In this document: one piece after another, positions 1 to 12,187 of the stretch
Numbering within the stretch: position 1 is the stretch's first letter
Layout: each line of letters opens with the position of its first letter
Assembly: GCF_007565055.1 (NCBI RefSeq)
Contig: NC_044558.1
Coordinates: forward strand, 125,538,235 to 125,602,234
DNA from: Rhinopithecus roxellana
Taxonomy: Eukaryota; Chordata; Mammalia; Primates; Cercopithecidae
Direction of reading: 5' to 3'
DNA: 64,000 nucleotides
Made by a program: the position numbers and the translations under genes
The notes under the pieces: model-generated
Databases searched by the model: none
Seen by the model: only the letters and a program-made list of their open reading frames with translations
What the model was told of the DNA's origin: nothing

Positions 1-2942
1 ATTATAACTTCTATTATAGAGAAATCATTTGACTCTGATAGAATTTAGTTATTTATCTAAGCAAAGACTAGTTCTATTTCATTTTAATAATTCTTCCCAA
101 AGGAACTCCAGCTGAAAACAGAAACCTTCCCATGTGAATCCGAAACAGAATTTCCTTTTGCAAATCTGTGCAATCTCATGGTCTTTATTCTTAGTCTTGT
201 TTTCATTAATTCAAAGAAGCCAGAATTTAGCTGTGTTCTTCCATACATGTTGCAAGTGAAATTGTATTTTGTTATTGGAATCTTTAAAATAATATTCAAA
301 GTATATTTGATAAAGAACACTGTTGGCAATTTTCTTCCCAAAGAATGAAGGCTTTTTCCACATTACCAATGCCTTGACTGGTTTTCTTCCCTATATGGAA
401 ACATTTTTAAGGCCCTTTTGCTACTAGGCCTGTTCCTAAGAACTTGGATTCATTCCCACTCTTCCCTGTACACCAGATTGAAAACTGTAATAATGACCAT
501 TTGGGGAATTAAATTTGAGCAGTATTTCTCCACTGGATCCTATGCCTGGAAAGTCCAGCTCCTCTGCAGGGACCCATCTTTATACCCACCTCCATCTCAA
601 CCAAGCATATCCTTCAGCCTGGGGTGCCCTATTCCTCTATGATCATTGATACCAACTCGGCTTTTATAATACCATAAAATTTATCTGAGTAAGAACAAAA
701 TTAATATGGAGAAATAAAATATGTTCAAAGATGTTCAGGAAAAGCATGGACAGAAAAAATTCAGTGGGTGATTGGTGGTAATGAAGATGAACAAGCCATT
801 CAGAGAAACATTCATGGAAACTTGTTTGCGGAAACGGAATGAGTTAAGGATGATGAAAAGTTTTCAGGTCTGGAATAGTAGGACACGAATGACCTTAGTA
901 ATAGGAGCAGGAAAACTGGGAAGGAAAGATAATTTGGACTTCAATGTTATATTTGAGAGTAAGATGATGGCCAGACATCATTAACACAGAGAAGCCAACC
1001 ATGCAATGAGAAATACTTAATTATTTAATTAATTGAAATGAAGCAAGCAACTCAGTATATTACATTTATCTATAGTCGGTGAATGGAAAGCATTATATCA
1101 GATAGCTATTACAGAAAAATGTTCACCTTTTGATTAAATAAACTGCTTTGTACATAAGCCTACATAGAGCATTTTAGATTTTGTGTCTTTTAAACAGGTT
1201 ATTGACAATTAGGTTGTATTACCATATCCAGAGAAAGAGGGAATATCATGTATTTCCTGTATCCATTCCTGTGGCCCATGTAATGCCCAAAACACCTCAC
1301 CTCCAAGATTAATTAGTAAGGATAGTAATCGGTAGTAACTGAGGGGTTACAAAGGCACCACACATTTGGGCTTTGGCTTTTAGGAAAAGAAAGAAACTAC
1401 CTGAAAAGCACTTGAACCAGGATAGCCTCTATGGAAAGCCATTTTCAAGAGCCTAGGTGAATTTGCTTTTGTTACGAAAAAATATATATTATGGTGAAAC
1501 ATTGTGTATATAATGAAATAGTCATTGGCTGGACTCTTGCCGATATTACTCTTAGTTTCAGGAAAGAGAAGACAAGATTGCCTATATGTGAATATGAACT
1601 AGTCTCTCCTAGATAGTCTCTATAGAGAGATTGACTGTCTTTCATTTTTAAGGGGAAAATGTTTATAACAGAGATCTATCTATACAGCAAGCTGAAATGA
1701 GCATGGCAATGATAATTAAACTTGTTTTGTAGATGGGAAGCAGAGACAGAGATTAAATAACTATCTCATCAAAAAATTATACATCAAAAATTGTCAAATC
1801 TATGCTTTAAACAAGTCTTGGTAAAATTACTTTGGGCTTTCCTAGAAAAGTGCAAGCATATTTGGGAAATTTCCAACTTTTAAAATCTGGAATATACCTA
1901 CTTCAGGTAGTTGCCATATTGTAAATCACTAAGCAATAACCCAGATGCATTCAAGTATCAAGTAAACAACATACATGTGTGAAATGGCCAAAAATAAGAC
2001 AAAAGGCAGTTCTGTACATGATAGTTAACTGAAGAAGGAATTCCCACCCCACTTAAAGGTGATCAAATACAAAGTTAGAACAGAAGAAATAAGCTAAAAC
2101 TGACTGAATTTGTGCCCTGCAACAACAATTTTAAAAGTCCTTTATATAAGTGATTACATTTTAGAGTTTTGGGAATTTTTCAATTTTAACATGATATAAA
2201 ACATAACTTATGTTTTAAAAAAAAATTTGAATGCACCAAAACATAAAAAATCAAGATTCATGTCATCAAACTACTTGTTGGTTCAAATCCAGGACTGAAA
2301 AATCTCACAGAGAAAACCAAAACAGGAAACCGAATACATTACCAAAAATAAAGTTGAAAATAAATTTAAAAATAAAGTAAAAATAAAACAAATGGGAACA
2401 AAACAAATATACTTATCCTGAAAGGAACCTGATTGTAGAGCCATAGCCCTGTGTAACACTTTGTTAGGTAAAAATATGCATGAACTTCTACAAATTCCAT
2501 ATAATTTAAAACTCAATAATGCTGACAGTAAATTATTTTTCTAAATTTTCAAAATCAGACATTATATTTATTCATTTTCACAAGTCCAACTGACTTGTTT
2601 TAAATTTGATTTTATAATACAAATGATTACCGTTGCCTCTTGCACTTCAGATCTTCCATACAGAATAATTTTCTTCTCCCGAAATCATATACTTTATAAA
2701 TTCCTAGTGGCAATCTGTTGGAAGTAAGCGCTATGCTTATTTTGTCTGAAAGTGTCCTTATTTCTCTCTTGTTCTTGAAAGATTATGTCTTTAGATATAT
2801 ATTGGTTGGATCATATTTAATCTTTGTCCTCTGAAATGATTATCCCATTTTATTCTGCCTTTCATTATTGCTATTCAGAATCAACTATCAGTCTTGGAAG
2901 GTAATCTATGTCTTCCCTCTGGCTTTTTTCCTCTTGGATCTA
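1..2942. other. Unclassified AT-rich intergenic DNA
   Basis: I recognise no gene and no interspersed repeat family with confidence here. The few open frames are under 90 codons, have no family resemblance and sit in AT-rich DNA, as expected by chance. Old, strongly diverged L2 or MIR pieces could be present but are not visible by eye. Confidence 0.5.
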
Positions 2943-3745
2943 TCTTTTAAAATAGATACATAATATTTGTACATATTTGTGGGGTACACGTGATATTCTG
3001 TCATATGCACAGAATGTGTAATGATCAAGTCATGCATTTAGGGAATCCATCACCTCAAGTATTTATCAATTTTATGTGTTGTGAACATTTCAACTCCTCT
3101 CTTCTAGCGATTTTGAAATATGCATTGTTTATTATAGTAACCTGACTCTGCTAATGAACATTAAAACTTACTCCTTATATCCAACTGTATATCTGTATCC
3201 ATTAACCAACCTCCCTTCATCCTTGCAACCCACCCACAAATCCCTAACAGCCCTTGATATCTATCATCCTACTCTCTATCTCCATGAAACCAATTTTTTT
3301 AGCTTCCATATATGAGTGAAAATGTGCTATTTGTCTTTCTGTGCCTGGCTTATTTCACTTCACGTAATGTCCAGTTCCATCTATGTTGTTGCAAATGATA
3401 CGATTTCATTCTTTTTACAGCTGAATAATATTCCATTGTGTGTATGTACTACTTTTTTTTTTTTTTTAGTCATTAATCTGGTGTGGACACAAGTCAATTC
3501 CAAATCTTGGCTATTGTTAGTAGTGCTGTAATAACTGTGGGGATGCAGATATCTCTTCGATGTACTGATTTCCCTTCTTTAGATATATAGCCATCAGTGG
3601 CATTGCTCAATCATATGGTAGTTCTATTATTATTTTGAGGAACCACCAGATTGTTCTCCATAGTGGCTCTACAAATTTACATTCCCACTGGGTGTTCCTC
3701 TTGCTCCATATCCTCACCAGCATTTGATATTGCCTGTCTTTTGGA
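2943..3745 (-). mobile_element. L1 LINE 3' end, antisense (L1MA/L1PB-like)
   Basis: Read on the minus strand this is the end of L1 ORF2 followed by the 3' UTR. On the plus strand the order is 3' UTR (about 2943-3305, with the typical 'gtggggtacacgtgatatt' and 'caacctcccttcatcc' words) and then ORF2 antisense (about 3305-3745). The ORF2 part has landmarks such as 'gctgaataatattccattg' and 'ctcttcgatgtactgatttc'. The 3' UTR type resembles older primate/mammalian L1MA or L1PB rather than L1PA. It is 5'-truncated, about 0.8 kb of a 6 kb element, and the frame is broken. The subfamily is inferred from memory of consensus features. Confidence 0.85.
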
Positions 3746-5269
3746 TAAAATTCTGATATAGTCTCATGTTTTCACTCACAACTCCTGTCAAGCGGTTCAT
3801 TAAAGAACTCAGAGTAAAGCAGGAATCATATTTATCCACAAAGGCGTTCAGTTTTGGAGTCAATTTGGCAAAGTTTCTTTTGCAAAGAAATAAAATTCTA
3901 ATAGTCACTTGTGTCATTTTTAGTTTTATTTGCCCTTCATCAAAAATATTGCTCTAAAAATATGTGACTGAATTTAAAGTTAAGCAAAGCATTTCCACAC
4001 TTTAGTATAGAAAATAATATAGAATAATGTCATATAAAAATGTAGAATAATTTTATTCTCTGACTTATTTCTAGTTTGTGGCTATACATTAGTTTAGAAG
4101 TGTAATCTTTAAACAGCCTCATTGAAGCTTCATAAAGTCGAAAATCTGGACTCATGAAATTAATTGCTGTTTCCTCCTTTCGTTGCTCATTTTAGCTATG
4201 ATCCAAATAAACAATTTAAAGCTATCTGTGAAAGGATAATTATGCCAATTAGAGTCAGTTGATTGTGTTCTTAAAAAATTAGAGCCCAGAAAATGTCTTT
4301 ATATGTTGCAATTGCAATCTTTGTAATTCAAAACCAGAGTAAAAAGTTCACGTAAAATGATCTTCAAAATAATTCAGTTTATTTTGAAATATCCTTGTAT
4401 GCAGCAAAAGAAAATTGAGGGTCTAGCAGTAGATGTGTGTCTTATATGTGTTTCCTAGTTTTTAGAGTTTGATTTCTGTTCATTTATCTTGAGTATTTTA
4501 ACGTCATCTTTATAGGAATAGTAGACTAAAAGTCTGCAATTTTTATTAGGAGGTGATCTCTTTAATTCCCCAACCCAGCCTGGCTGGGAGTGCCAACAAG
4601 CATGGATAAATTCCAGAGTGCTTGTTTCAAAGACCCATGAAAAACACTATTCTTATCTACAACTTACCGTTTCTCTGTCTATTTCAGACAAGGACTTCTA
4701 CTCGCTCCTTCCAGTATCCCGCTCACTTTTAAAAACACACTTCTGCTTCTGACCTTTGCTCTGGTGTATATAACTTCTGACCCAGTTTTCATCTCCTGGC
4801 TCATAGATTGTCTCCATTCGAAGTGTGTTTATATTTGAACTAAATTCCCAGGTAATTCACCTGTCAGCTTTGGCCTTTGGCAAGTAGTTTATGATCTCCC
4901 CAGTGTGACTTTTGTCAATTCAGACCACTGTGTTTAGAACTAAATTATCTCTCAGCTTCAATCTTTAACATTACTTTTAAGACCTCTATTTCACAGATCA
5001 ATAGGACTGACAAACTAAATCAAAAATGTTAATGTCATTTCAAGTCAGCAACTTGCCTATTTTAGAGAAATTATCTGCTCTGTGGAAGGAAAATGTTCTG
5101 TTAAATGAGTTTACATAGAATATGATAATAAAGTTGACTTTGTAAATAACAGGTGCAGTCCCAATAGTGCCCTGCATTTGATAAAATGACCACTAAGGTA
5201 ATAGAAAATTCAACAATAAATTGTAGTGGTGAACAGATTGAGTTCTGAATTCTCAGTATCCATCAATTG
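3746..5269. other. Unclassified intergenic DNA
   Basis: No recognisable gene or repeat. It includes a slightly less AT-rich patch at about 4550-4830 with no family I can name. Short open frames at 3714-3957 overlap on both strands and look like chance. Confidence 0.45.
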
Positions 5270-5410
5270 TTACTATATAATTTGGATAATTGGCTTCACC
5301 TTTTTGCATTTTAGTTTTTTATCTATAAAATAGGTATGGTAATTGTGACTGTCAAGGATCTTATAGAAAAATTATTAACTTATTATAAAAAGTAAGCACT
5401 GAAGTGTCAT
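5270..5410 (+). mobile_element. MIR SINE fragment
   Basis: The stretch 'cttcacctttttgcatttt' followed by 'ctataaaataggtatggtaa' matches the MIR core region (cttaacctctctg...cctcagtttcctcatctgtaaaatggggata) in sense orientation, heavily diverged. It is a tRNA-derived SINE fossil shared by mammals. Identification rests on word-level resemblance only. Confidence 0.5.
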
Positions 5411-5694
5411 CTCATTATTATCTCACAATAGATTTTGAAATTAGAGACTTGATGATTTTTCTAGGCCTCTAGTGTCTTAGGATAGACTGAGGAGATTATT
5501 CCAGCTCTTATTCTAGCAAAGGGGAAAAAAATGTGTCAAAAAAATACAGTCACAAACAAATATTCATTTTAGGTTCTAAAACCTAGAATAGGAGAACAGG
5601 GATATAGTCTCTTTGCAATAGAGTTACAATCTTGAGCTAACAGTACACCCAGAAGGATAGTTTCCTCTTAGGAGTTCTAATACTTTAGAGCATC

Positions 5695-5845
5695 TACATT
5701 CCTAGAAGATTTGTTAAAATGCAGCTTTTGGGACCACACACAAACCTACCGAGTAAGAATTTTTGTGGAAAAAAAATGCATTTGCCCCAAGAAAATGCAT
5801 TTCAACAAATAACCTAGATAATCTTGAAGCAGATGGTAGACGGTT
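5695..5845. mobile_element. Possible MER5-like hAT MITE remnant
   Basis: 'ttgttaaaatgcagcttttgg' on one side and 'aaaatgcatttcaacaaat' on the other form an imperfect inverted pair around 'gggaccacac', like the short non-autonomous hAT-Charlie elements of the MER5/MER20 type. It is strongly diverged, and neither terminal repeat can be placed exactly. Confidence 0.35.
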
Positions 5846-6072
5846 ACCACATAATTGGAAAACAAGCTTCAAGGTGCTAAAACCAAAGTTCCCAAGTAGA
5901 TGAGATGTCTAGGGAGGCCTAATGGGGCTATTCACTTAATTAGCCCAGCAGCATCAAAGGTTGCTCAATCATTCCTACATACTTGCCAGTTTCCAAACAA
6001 TTGCCTGCCGAAGTATATTTTATGGTCATTGTCCCAGATTTGATGCATTTGACTGATAGAATGCGGTGCTCA

Positions 6073-6175
6073 AGAAAATCACTTGAACCTGGGAGGCAGA
6101 CATTGCAGTGAGCTGAGATGGTGCCACTGCACTCCAGCCTGGAGACAAAATGAGACTCCATTAAAAAAAAAAAAA
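6073..6175 (+). mobile_element. Alu right-arm fragment with A-tail
   Basis: It begins at 'tcacttgaacctgggaggca' and runs through 'cactgcactccagcctgg' to 'gagactccatt' and an A14 tail. This is the last third of an Alu right arm; the left arm and half of the right arm are absent. It abuts another Alu-derived monomer immediately downstream. Confidence 0.8.
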
Positions 6176-6180
6176 AATGT

Positions 6181-6345
6181 GTGTCAGTTGGGCACAGTGT
6201 CTCAAACCTCTGATCCAAGCAATTTGCCAAGGCAGGAAGATCACTTGAACCCAGGAGTTCAAGGTTGCAGTGAGCTATGATCATGCCACTGTACTCCCAC
6301 TTGGGTGGCAGAGAGAAACCCTGTCTCCAATAAATATATAGATAA
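6181..6345 (+). mobile_element. Free Alu monomer or deleted AluJ
   Basis: 'gttgggcacagtgtctcaaa' matches a degraded Alu start, and 'ttgcagtgagctatgatca' with 'ctgtctccaataaatata' matches an Alu end. Total length is about 165 bp with no second arm, as in FLAM/FRAM fossil monomers or an internally deleted AluJ. Divergence is high, so it is old. Confidence 0.65.
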
Positions 6346-8184
6346 ATAACTTTTAAAAATTGTGTCCTATTTTAAGGTAAAACTATTCTCCTCTAATTAA
6401 AAACTAATATTTAAATAGCTTTTATGTATGTGCATATATATGAATAATATATATACACAATTAGTATTAAGGAATAGTTAAATATATCAAAATATATATA
6501 TGTAATTAGTGAATGGTTATGAACTAGTTACAGACTAAGTTAAAGAATGGTTATAGATTTCTTGAAAGTTTTTATTCATAAATAAGTGTTGTACCCTACT
6601 CAAACAGCATGTACCCTACCCAAATTTTGGTTTGGATATTGAAAAGGGTAACCCACACCAAGAGGGGATACAAAAGCTTATTACTCAAATAATGAGGCTT
6701 TCTAGAAAGAACCGTGCAGCCTCCTAAGCAGGCCCAAATGCCTTAGAAAAGCAGGGAATTGTCACTTTCTTAGCTTTTAGTGGGATCAGGGGTGGGGCTG
6801 GAGCGAGGGGTCCAGTGCACATGTACCAGGGCCTGTGGGGTTTGAACTTCATGCAGGCACCAGGAAGCACTCAGGCTTTCTCATCAGCTTCTCCAGATGT
6901 GGGGTAGAAGGGAAAGAGAGAGGAGTGCAGCTTCAAAGCTATCAGCTGTGATTTTATCTTAAATATGTAGTTGCACTGGTGAAACCTAAGGAAAGAATAA
7001 TTTGAAGAAATCTGAAAAATATGCATCACATATTTCCAAATAAGCTAACTGCAATAAATAAGGCATTTCAATAAACTTTCAATATAGAGGAAGGTATAAT
7101 CATTTCTTTGTTAGTCCAGATTGTTCATCATTCTTTTTAAATGTTGTACACAGTTCAAAATATTTCTTACACTTAGAAGGTTCATAATATAAAATATTCC
7201 AAAAGGCATGTAAATGTTTTTTATTAGTGTAAAAGGTATAATTTATGTTTGATTATCTTAAATTACTTTATATATTTTCCACCTTTTAAAAAGTTAAAAA
7301 CCTGTTAACTAACCTTCTTATTTATAAATTTAACAAGTTTACTAAAGCCAAATGATCATGGATCCATAAAAGACTGCATTCTAAATTTCATGAGATTTTG
7401 TTAGAATTAAGAAATATGTTCTTTGACTTTCTAATATTGACTCTGATCTTCTGACATAAAGAAGCTCTAACTGTATTAGCAGAAGTTAATTCTAAAACAG
7501 AGAACAGAGGTTGAAAAGTTCTTAGCCTACTCGTGACTTTAATGTTTCTACTTTTAGACCAGGACTGACCTTTCTCAGGCACAAGTTTATGAAAGGAACA
7601 TTCACATGACATTTGGGACTTTAAAATATTAGAAACTTTCACCCTCAAGTTTATATGATTGATGGCCATACATTTCTTATTTTATAGCCAGGGTGGAATG
7701 AAAAGCAATGTTATTTTGACAATTTGGTGGCAAAAACTCTAAAGAATGTTCTTTTTCTTAAAATAATATGAAAGATCTATTATGGGAATATGAGATTGGT
7801 TAGTCAAATCCAGGCAACTCGAAATTATTATTTCTATTATATAGTCATTGTGGTGTGTCCTTACCTGCTAAGACTGTTGGAATTTAAAAATATATGTTGA
7901 AAGAATATTGTGAAGCTGGAGTATGCGTGTCCTCTTTAGGTAAAGAGCAAGAATATTTCTGCTATTGAAATTCAAGTACTCATCAAGCCCAGTTCAAAAT
8001 TTATTCTGTCCTTCAAATTTACCCAGGTATATCTGATATATTTGATCTTACATGTATTTAATGATCTCATTATGTACCCTACCAGAGTAGCATTTAGTAA
8101 CATTATGCCTTTGTTACTGTTTTCAATTTATATAACTTTCTTGAAGTTTTCCCGCAATGATTCAGTCTTGGATTGATATGCCCT
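6346..8184. other. Mostly unclassified DNA
   Basis: AT-rich DNA without a gene. 6420-6510 is a TA-rich patch. 6600-6960 is a less AT-rich block described separately as a possible LTR. 6961-8184 shows no repeat I can name. The minus-strand open frame at 7388-7669 has no family resemblance. Confidence 0.4.
6600..6960 (-). mobile_element. Possible LTR remnant
   Basis: On the minus strand the block ends with an 'agtaataagcttttgtatcc' motif (a diverged AATAAA followed by a T-rich stretch) and a 'ggtgtgggttaccc' tail. It is more GC-rich than its surroundings, resembling the R-U5 end of an LTR. No partner LTR or target duplication was found and no family is assigned. Confidence 0.3.
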
Positions 8185-8197
8185 TTAAAGTAATATA

Positions 8198-8514
8198 GGG
8201 CCGGGCGCTGTGGTTCATGCCTGTAATCCCAGCACTTTGAGAGGCCGAGGTGGGTGGATTACAGGAGTTCAAGACCCGCCTGACCAACATGGTGAAACTC
8301 TGTCTCTACTAAAAATACAAAAATTAGCCGGGCATGGTGGCGGGCATCTATAATCCCAGCTACTCAGGAGGCTGAGGCAGGAGAATTGCTTAAACCTGGG
8401 AGGCGGAAATTGCAGTGAACCAAGGTTGCAGTGAGCCGAGATCACATCATCACACTCCAGCCTAAGCAACACAGCTAGACTCCGTCTCAAAAAATAAAAA
8501 TAAAAATAAAAATA
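8198..8514 (+). mobile_element. Alu (AluS-like), full length with target duplication
   Basis: It starts at 'gggccgggcgctgtggttca', has both arms, a middle A-rich linker and a tail of aaaat units. The 13-bp direct repeat 'ttaaagtaatata' flanks it exactly at 8185-8197 and 8515-8527, which fixes both ends and shows integration by L1-style retrotransposition. Confidence 0.95.
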
Positions 8515-8559
8515 TTAAAGTAATATACATTAAAATGAAGTCACAGTTTTTATAATATT

Positions 8560-9645
8560 AAAAGGCAGGTGAGAAAGTAATCTCAGGCAGAAGCATATAT
8601 CTCTGGGAATAAGCATATTCTTGATGAAATCTGTGTTCTATAACATGCTGACCAGAAAGGATCCATAAAGAGGGAAGTCTTCATAATGAAGTGAGTAAGA
8701 CAAACCATCCTGGGCGAATCTGTCGGACACAATCTTATGTGTTTACAGAGTCCACGGCAGCAGGAAGAAAGGCTGTGCATGGTCTCAAAATACCAAACAC
8801 GTCTCACCAAGCCTGATCTTCTCACTACCGTGAAGGGCCCAACTGCAGTGACAAGTAACGAGCCCCTAATCTGGCACAATTTCCTGGCAGTACCAGCCAT
8901 GGTGGCAGGTTGTTTCCACTACCCCCTTGCATTGTTGCAGAAGCAATCATTTACACTAAGAACAGATTCATATCTCAGTTACAGATGTGCTTTTCCTGTC
9001 TGAAACACTTCTGTTAGCACCACCATTCATGATTGAACCATCACTTTGACGTTCCACACATCAAGGAACTCATTTCATGGCAAAGGGATGGTGGGGTAAC
9101 CTACTGAAGGCTCAATTATAACATCATCTGGGATATAACAGCTGTACACTCAGAACACTCTCTTATAATACGTGAGGTATGCTTCAAACCAGAGGCCACA
9201 TGGTGTCATCTACTCTAGAGTCATCTACCCTAGGAACAAAGGAAAAGAAAAGAAAACAGCCCTCTCACTGACAACAAGTAAACCACTTACACATATCTGC
9301 GAACTCAGTTAGTGGATCGGAAGGTTTTAGTTCATAAAAGGTTAATGTTTCCAGTAGGGTACACGTGATCCTATTAAATTGAAAGCTGGGACTACTCCTG
9401 GCAATTCTGGGCTCCTCGTGCTCCTGATTCTGCAGAGAAAATGAGAGATCATTGTATTGGCTGGTATGACAGATTCTAATTTCTCAGGGGAAATGGAGCC
9501 AGAGTTACTCAATGAAGCTAAGGAGAATATACCTGAAACTGAGAAGTCATCACTGGCACACCCCTTAGTATTCCTCTTCTGAGAGTGCTAGTACATTGGA
9601 AGTTTGAAAATGCCAACTTAATAAAGTCAGGACCAGCAAGGATTC
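8560..9645 (+). mobile_element. ERVL (class III) internal fragment: integrase to dUTPase-like region
   Basis: A word such as 'ccatggtggcaggttg' near 8897 matches the ERVL integrase N-terminal part. 'aaggaactcatttcatggc' near 9063 matches the integrase core (usually Asp-Gln-Gly-Thr-His-Phe). Codons near 9450-9500 read Gly-Met-Thr-Asp-Ser-Asn-Phe-Ser-Gly-Glu, like the dUTPase motif found at the pol end of ERVL. The order agrees with ERVL pol. Frames are broken by indels: the integrase core is out of frame. No flanking MLT2-type LTR was identified, so this is an orphan internal piece. Assignment is from memory of the family. Confidence 0.6.
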
Positions 9646-9845
9646 AACCTATGTAAACACATAGGTTTTAGCTCACTTATCAGAAAAGGAATCTCATCTA
9701 GCTGAGAGATCTGTAGGTGGTAATTCTCAATCACAAGCACTAAGTACAATTATTTTATTTTTACTCAGGACAAACTTTATTGGCAAAATAGTTAATTTAT
9801 TATCAATTGTTTTTAATGACTAGTTTTAATGACTAGTTTTCTTTT

Positions 9846-10345
9846 ATGTATCTTTTATGTATCTTAATGGATATAAGATTATTATCAGATTAAACAGATA
9901 ATTACTTATCTAGACATCTAATTATTACTTTCATATCTTTATCTCCTTAATCTATTTGAAATTTATTGATACATAGTTTGAGGTATTGCTTATTTTTTGT
10001 TTGTTTGTTTTTGACACGGAGTCTTCCTCTGTCACCCAGGATGAGGTCCAGTGGTATGATCTCGGCTCACTGCAACCTCCGGCTGCCGGGTTCAAGCAAT
10101 TCTCCTGTCTCAGCCTCTTGAGTAGCTAGGACTACAGGTGCGTGCCACCATGCCCAACTAATTTTTTGTATTTTTAGTAGATACGGGGTTTCACCATGCT
10201 GGCCAGGCTGGTCTTGACCTCCTGACCTCGTGATCAGCCTGCCTTGGCCTCCCAAACTGCTCGGATTACAGGTGTGAGCCACCGTGTCCAGCCTAGCTTG
10301 AGGTATTTCTAAAAATTTCTGTCAAAATAATTAATAATCCTACAA
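9846..10345 (-). mobile_element. Old L1 ORF2 fragment, antisense, split by an Alu
   Basis: 'ttaatctatttgaaatttat' followed by 'catagtttgaggtatt' resembles L1M ORF2 in antisense. It resumes after the Alu at 10294. Strong divergence means the outer limits are approximate. Confidence 0.45.
9988..10293 (-). mobile_element. Alu (AluS/Y-type), antisense, with target duplication
   Basis: The T-rich tail (tttgtttgtttgttttt) is at the left and the Alu 5' end (complement 'gtgagccaccgtgtccagcc') is at the right. The flanking copies 'tagtttgaggtatt' (9974-9987) and 'tagcttgaggtatt' (10294-10307) are a 14-bp target duplication with one mismatch. It is inserted in an older L1 fragment. Confidence 0.93.
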
Positions 10346-12187
10346 CTATGAATGATTTTTAATTTTAATTATTACATACAATTAATGTTTTCTCAAAAGG
10401 CTTGAAATGTAATATTTATTTTTACCAACTTTTTTGTGTTTTCAAATTTTCATTTATTTTACATACAGTGGTTCTTTGTTTTGTATGTGATAAATATATA
10501 TATTATTTCAATCGCTGGTGACAAAATTTAATACAGAACTCTACGAAAAATATATTTTGACAATTGCTTAGGGATGGAAAATGATTTTTTGAGAGTATCT
10601 AGCAGGAGGTGTATGCTCTGAGGAAATAAGAAAAATAAAATTAAGGAGAGAGAATTCCTAAAAAAGAGAGTAGTAGAAAGAAGGAGAGAGGAAAATGTCA
10701 AGTAATAGAGGAAGTCTCACATGAAAGAATAACTTGCTTGGTGGCTGAAGGACATTTACATGGAGATTTCTTCCTTTTTAAACTTAAACATTTATTAAAT
10801 GTTTAGGGCAAAGACATTATTCTGGCTATTGAGTCATAAATCCCTCAAAATGCTTATATTTTAGATAAGAGAAAAATAATAAATACAAAATCACATGAAT
10901 CAATAAGAATTTCAGACACCAATATTTAAAACATAAGACAGAGAATGATGGATATGGTTGACGCAAAAAGTGAGGCAGTGTAGTTAATGAAGAAAGACAG
11001 TCTAAAATGTTTCCATTGCTGCCCTTTTAAAGCACTCTCTCATTCCCCAACTTGTATATTCTGCTACAAATTCTCATATTTCAAGCAACAGGGATGAGTT
11101 ACCTGGTTAGGCCCATATTCTTGGGCCTTTTGTCTTACAAAAGAAAAACAAGGACAGGAACTGAGGCTGAAGTAATTATGAGACACAAGTCCTGAAACTG
11201 AGAGGAAAGCAATGAACTGCCAACTAGATAGTAGTAAATAAAGGATGACCTCAGTTGGTGTGATACATACACACACACACACAAACACACATGCACACAC
11301 TCTATTATTTTAGTTACTCTTATATCAAGATCACACTCTTCATTTAAGCAGAATTATGACATTGATAATAGTTTCCAATTATCTGACATCTTTTGAAGTA
11401 TTTTTTACTTTTTTCATATTTACCTAATTTGTCATATTTTTTAAAAACCTCTTTAGGTTTTATTGGAATTTTCTTATACTCTTAGTCACAAAATATTTTG
11501 ACTGGTTCAGTCAGGACCTACATGTAACTCAAGTAGCCAAACTGAGTTGTCTTTAGAGTGACATATGAAGATTTAGTATTTTATCTTGAAAAGGTAATTA
11601 GAGGTTGCGGGGAGCAAGGCTTACACGAAGGAAAAATATGAAGAGCAGGGACTCTGTCTACTCATTGATGACCAAGATCTGATGGAAACAGGTCCTGAGA
11701 TAGAGACCCAAGCATTGGTCAGAGTTGCTTTGTCATCTCCAGGGGATCACTTGTAGCCCATTGCTGTTGAAAAAGCCCACGCAATGATCACTGTGAACAT
11801 CTTACTCCTCTTTGACAATCTAAATAGCTGCAGTTTATAATCATGTAGGGATAGCAACTTTGTCACTACTGTTGGGTATTCTCATACAGGAGCTGACAGC
11901 TGTAGAAGAAATGAGACTCTTAAGTGTCTTCGTAACGTTAGAGAGGCAGAAGTGTATTCGGAAAAGAAAGATGGCTCCTGGAAGATACTGCTAAGTGGCT
12001 GTAAACAGAGCAATGCTCTGTGGGTATAGGTGAGGCACTCTTTTGAAAACTCCTAGAAATAATAGGAGGACCCTTAAATATGATCTCAATTGTCTGGTAG
12101 GCAGTGCTAATTTTGGATGGTAATGTGGGACTCTAAGAATGACCATGCCAGCTGGAACAATACAAGGCAATCTTAATAATCAATAGG
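10346..12187. other. Mostly unclassified DNA; possible L2 remnant and short CA tract
   Basis: About 10785-10905 ('aacatttattaaatgtttag', later 'taataaataca') resembles an antisense L2 3' end. 11269-11300 is a short interrupted CA tract. 11580-12187 is less AT-rich but matches nothing I know. No coding frame with family resemblance is present. Confidence 0.35.
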
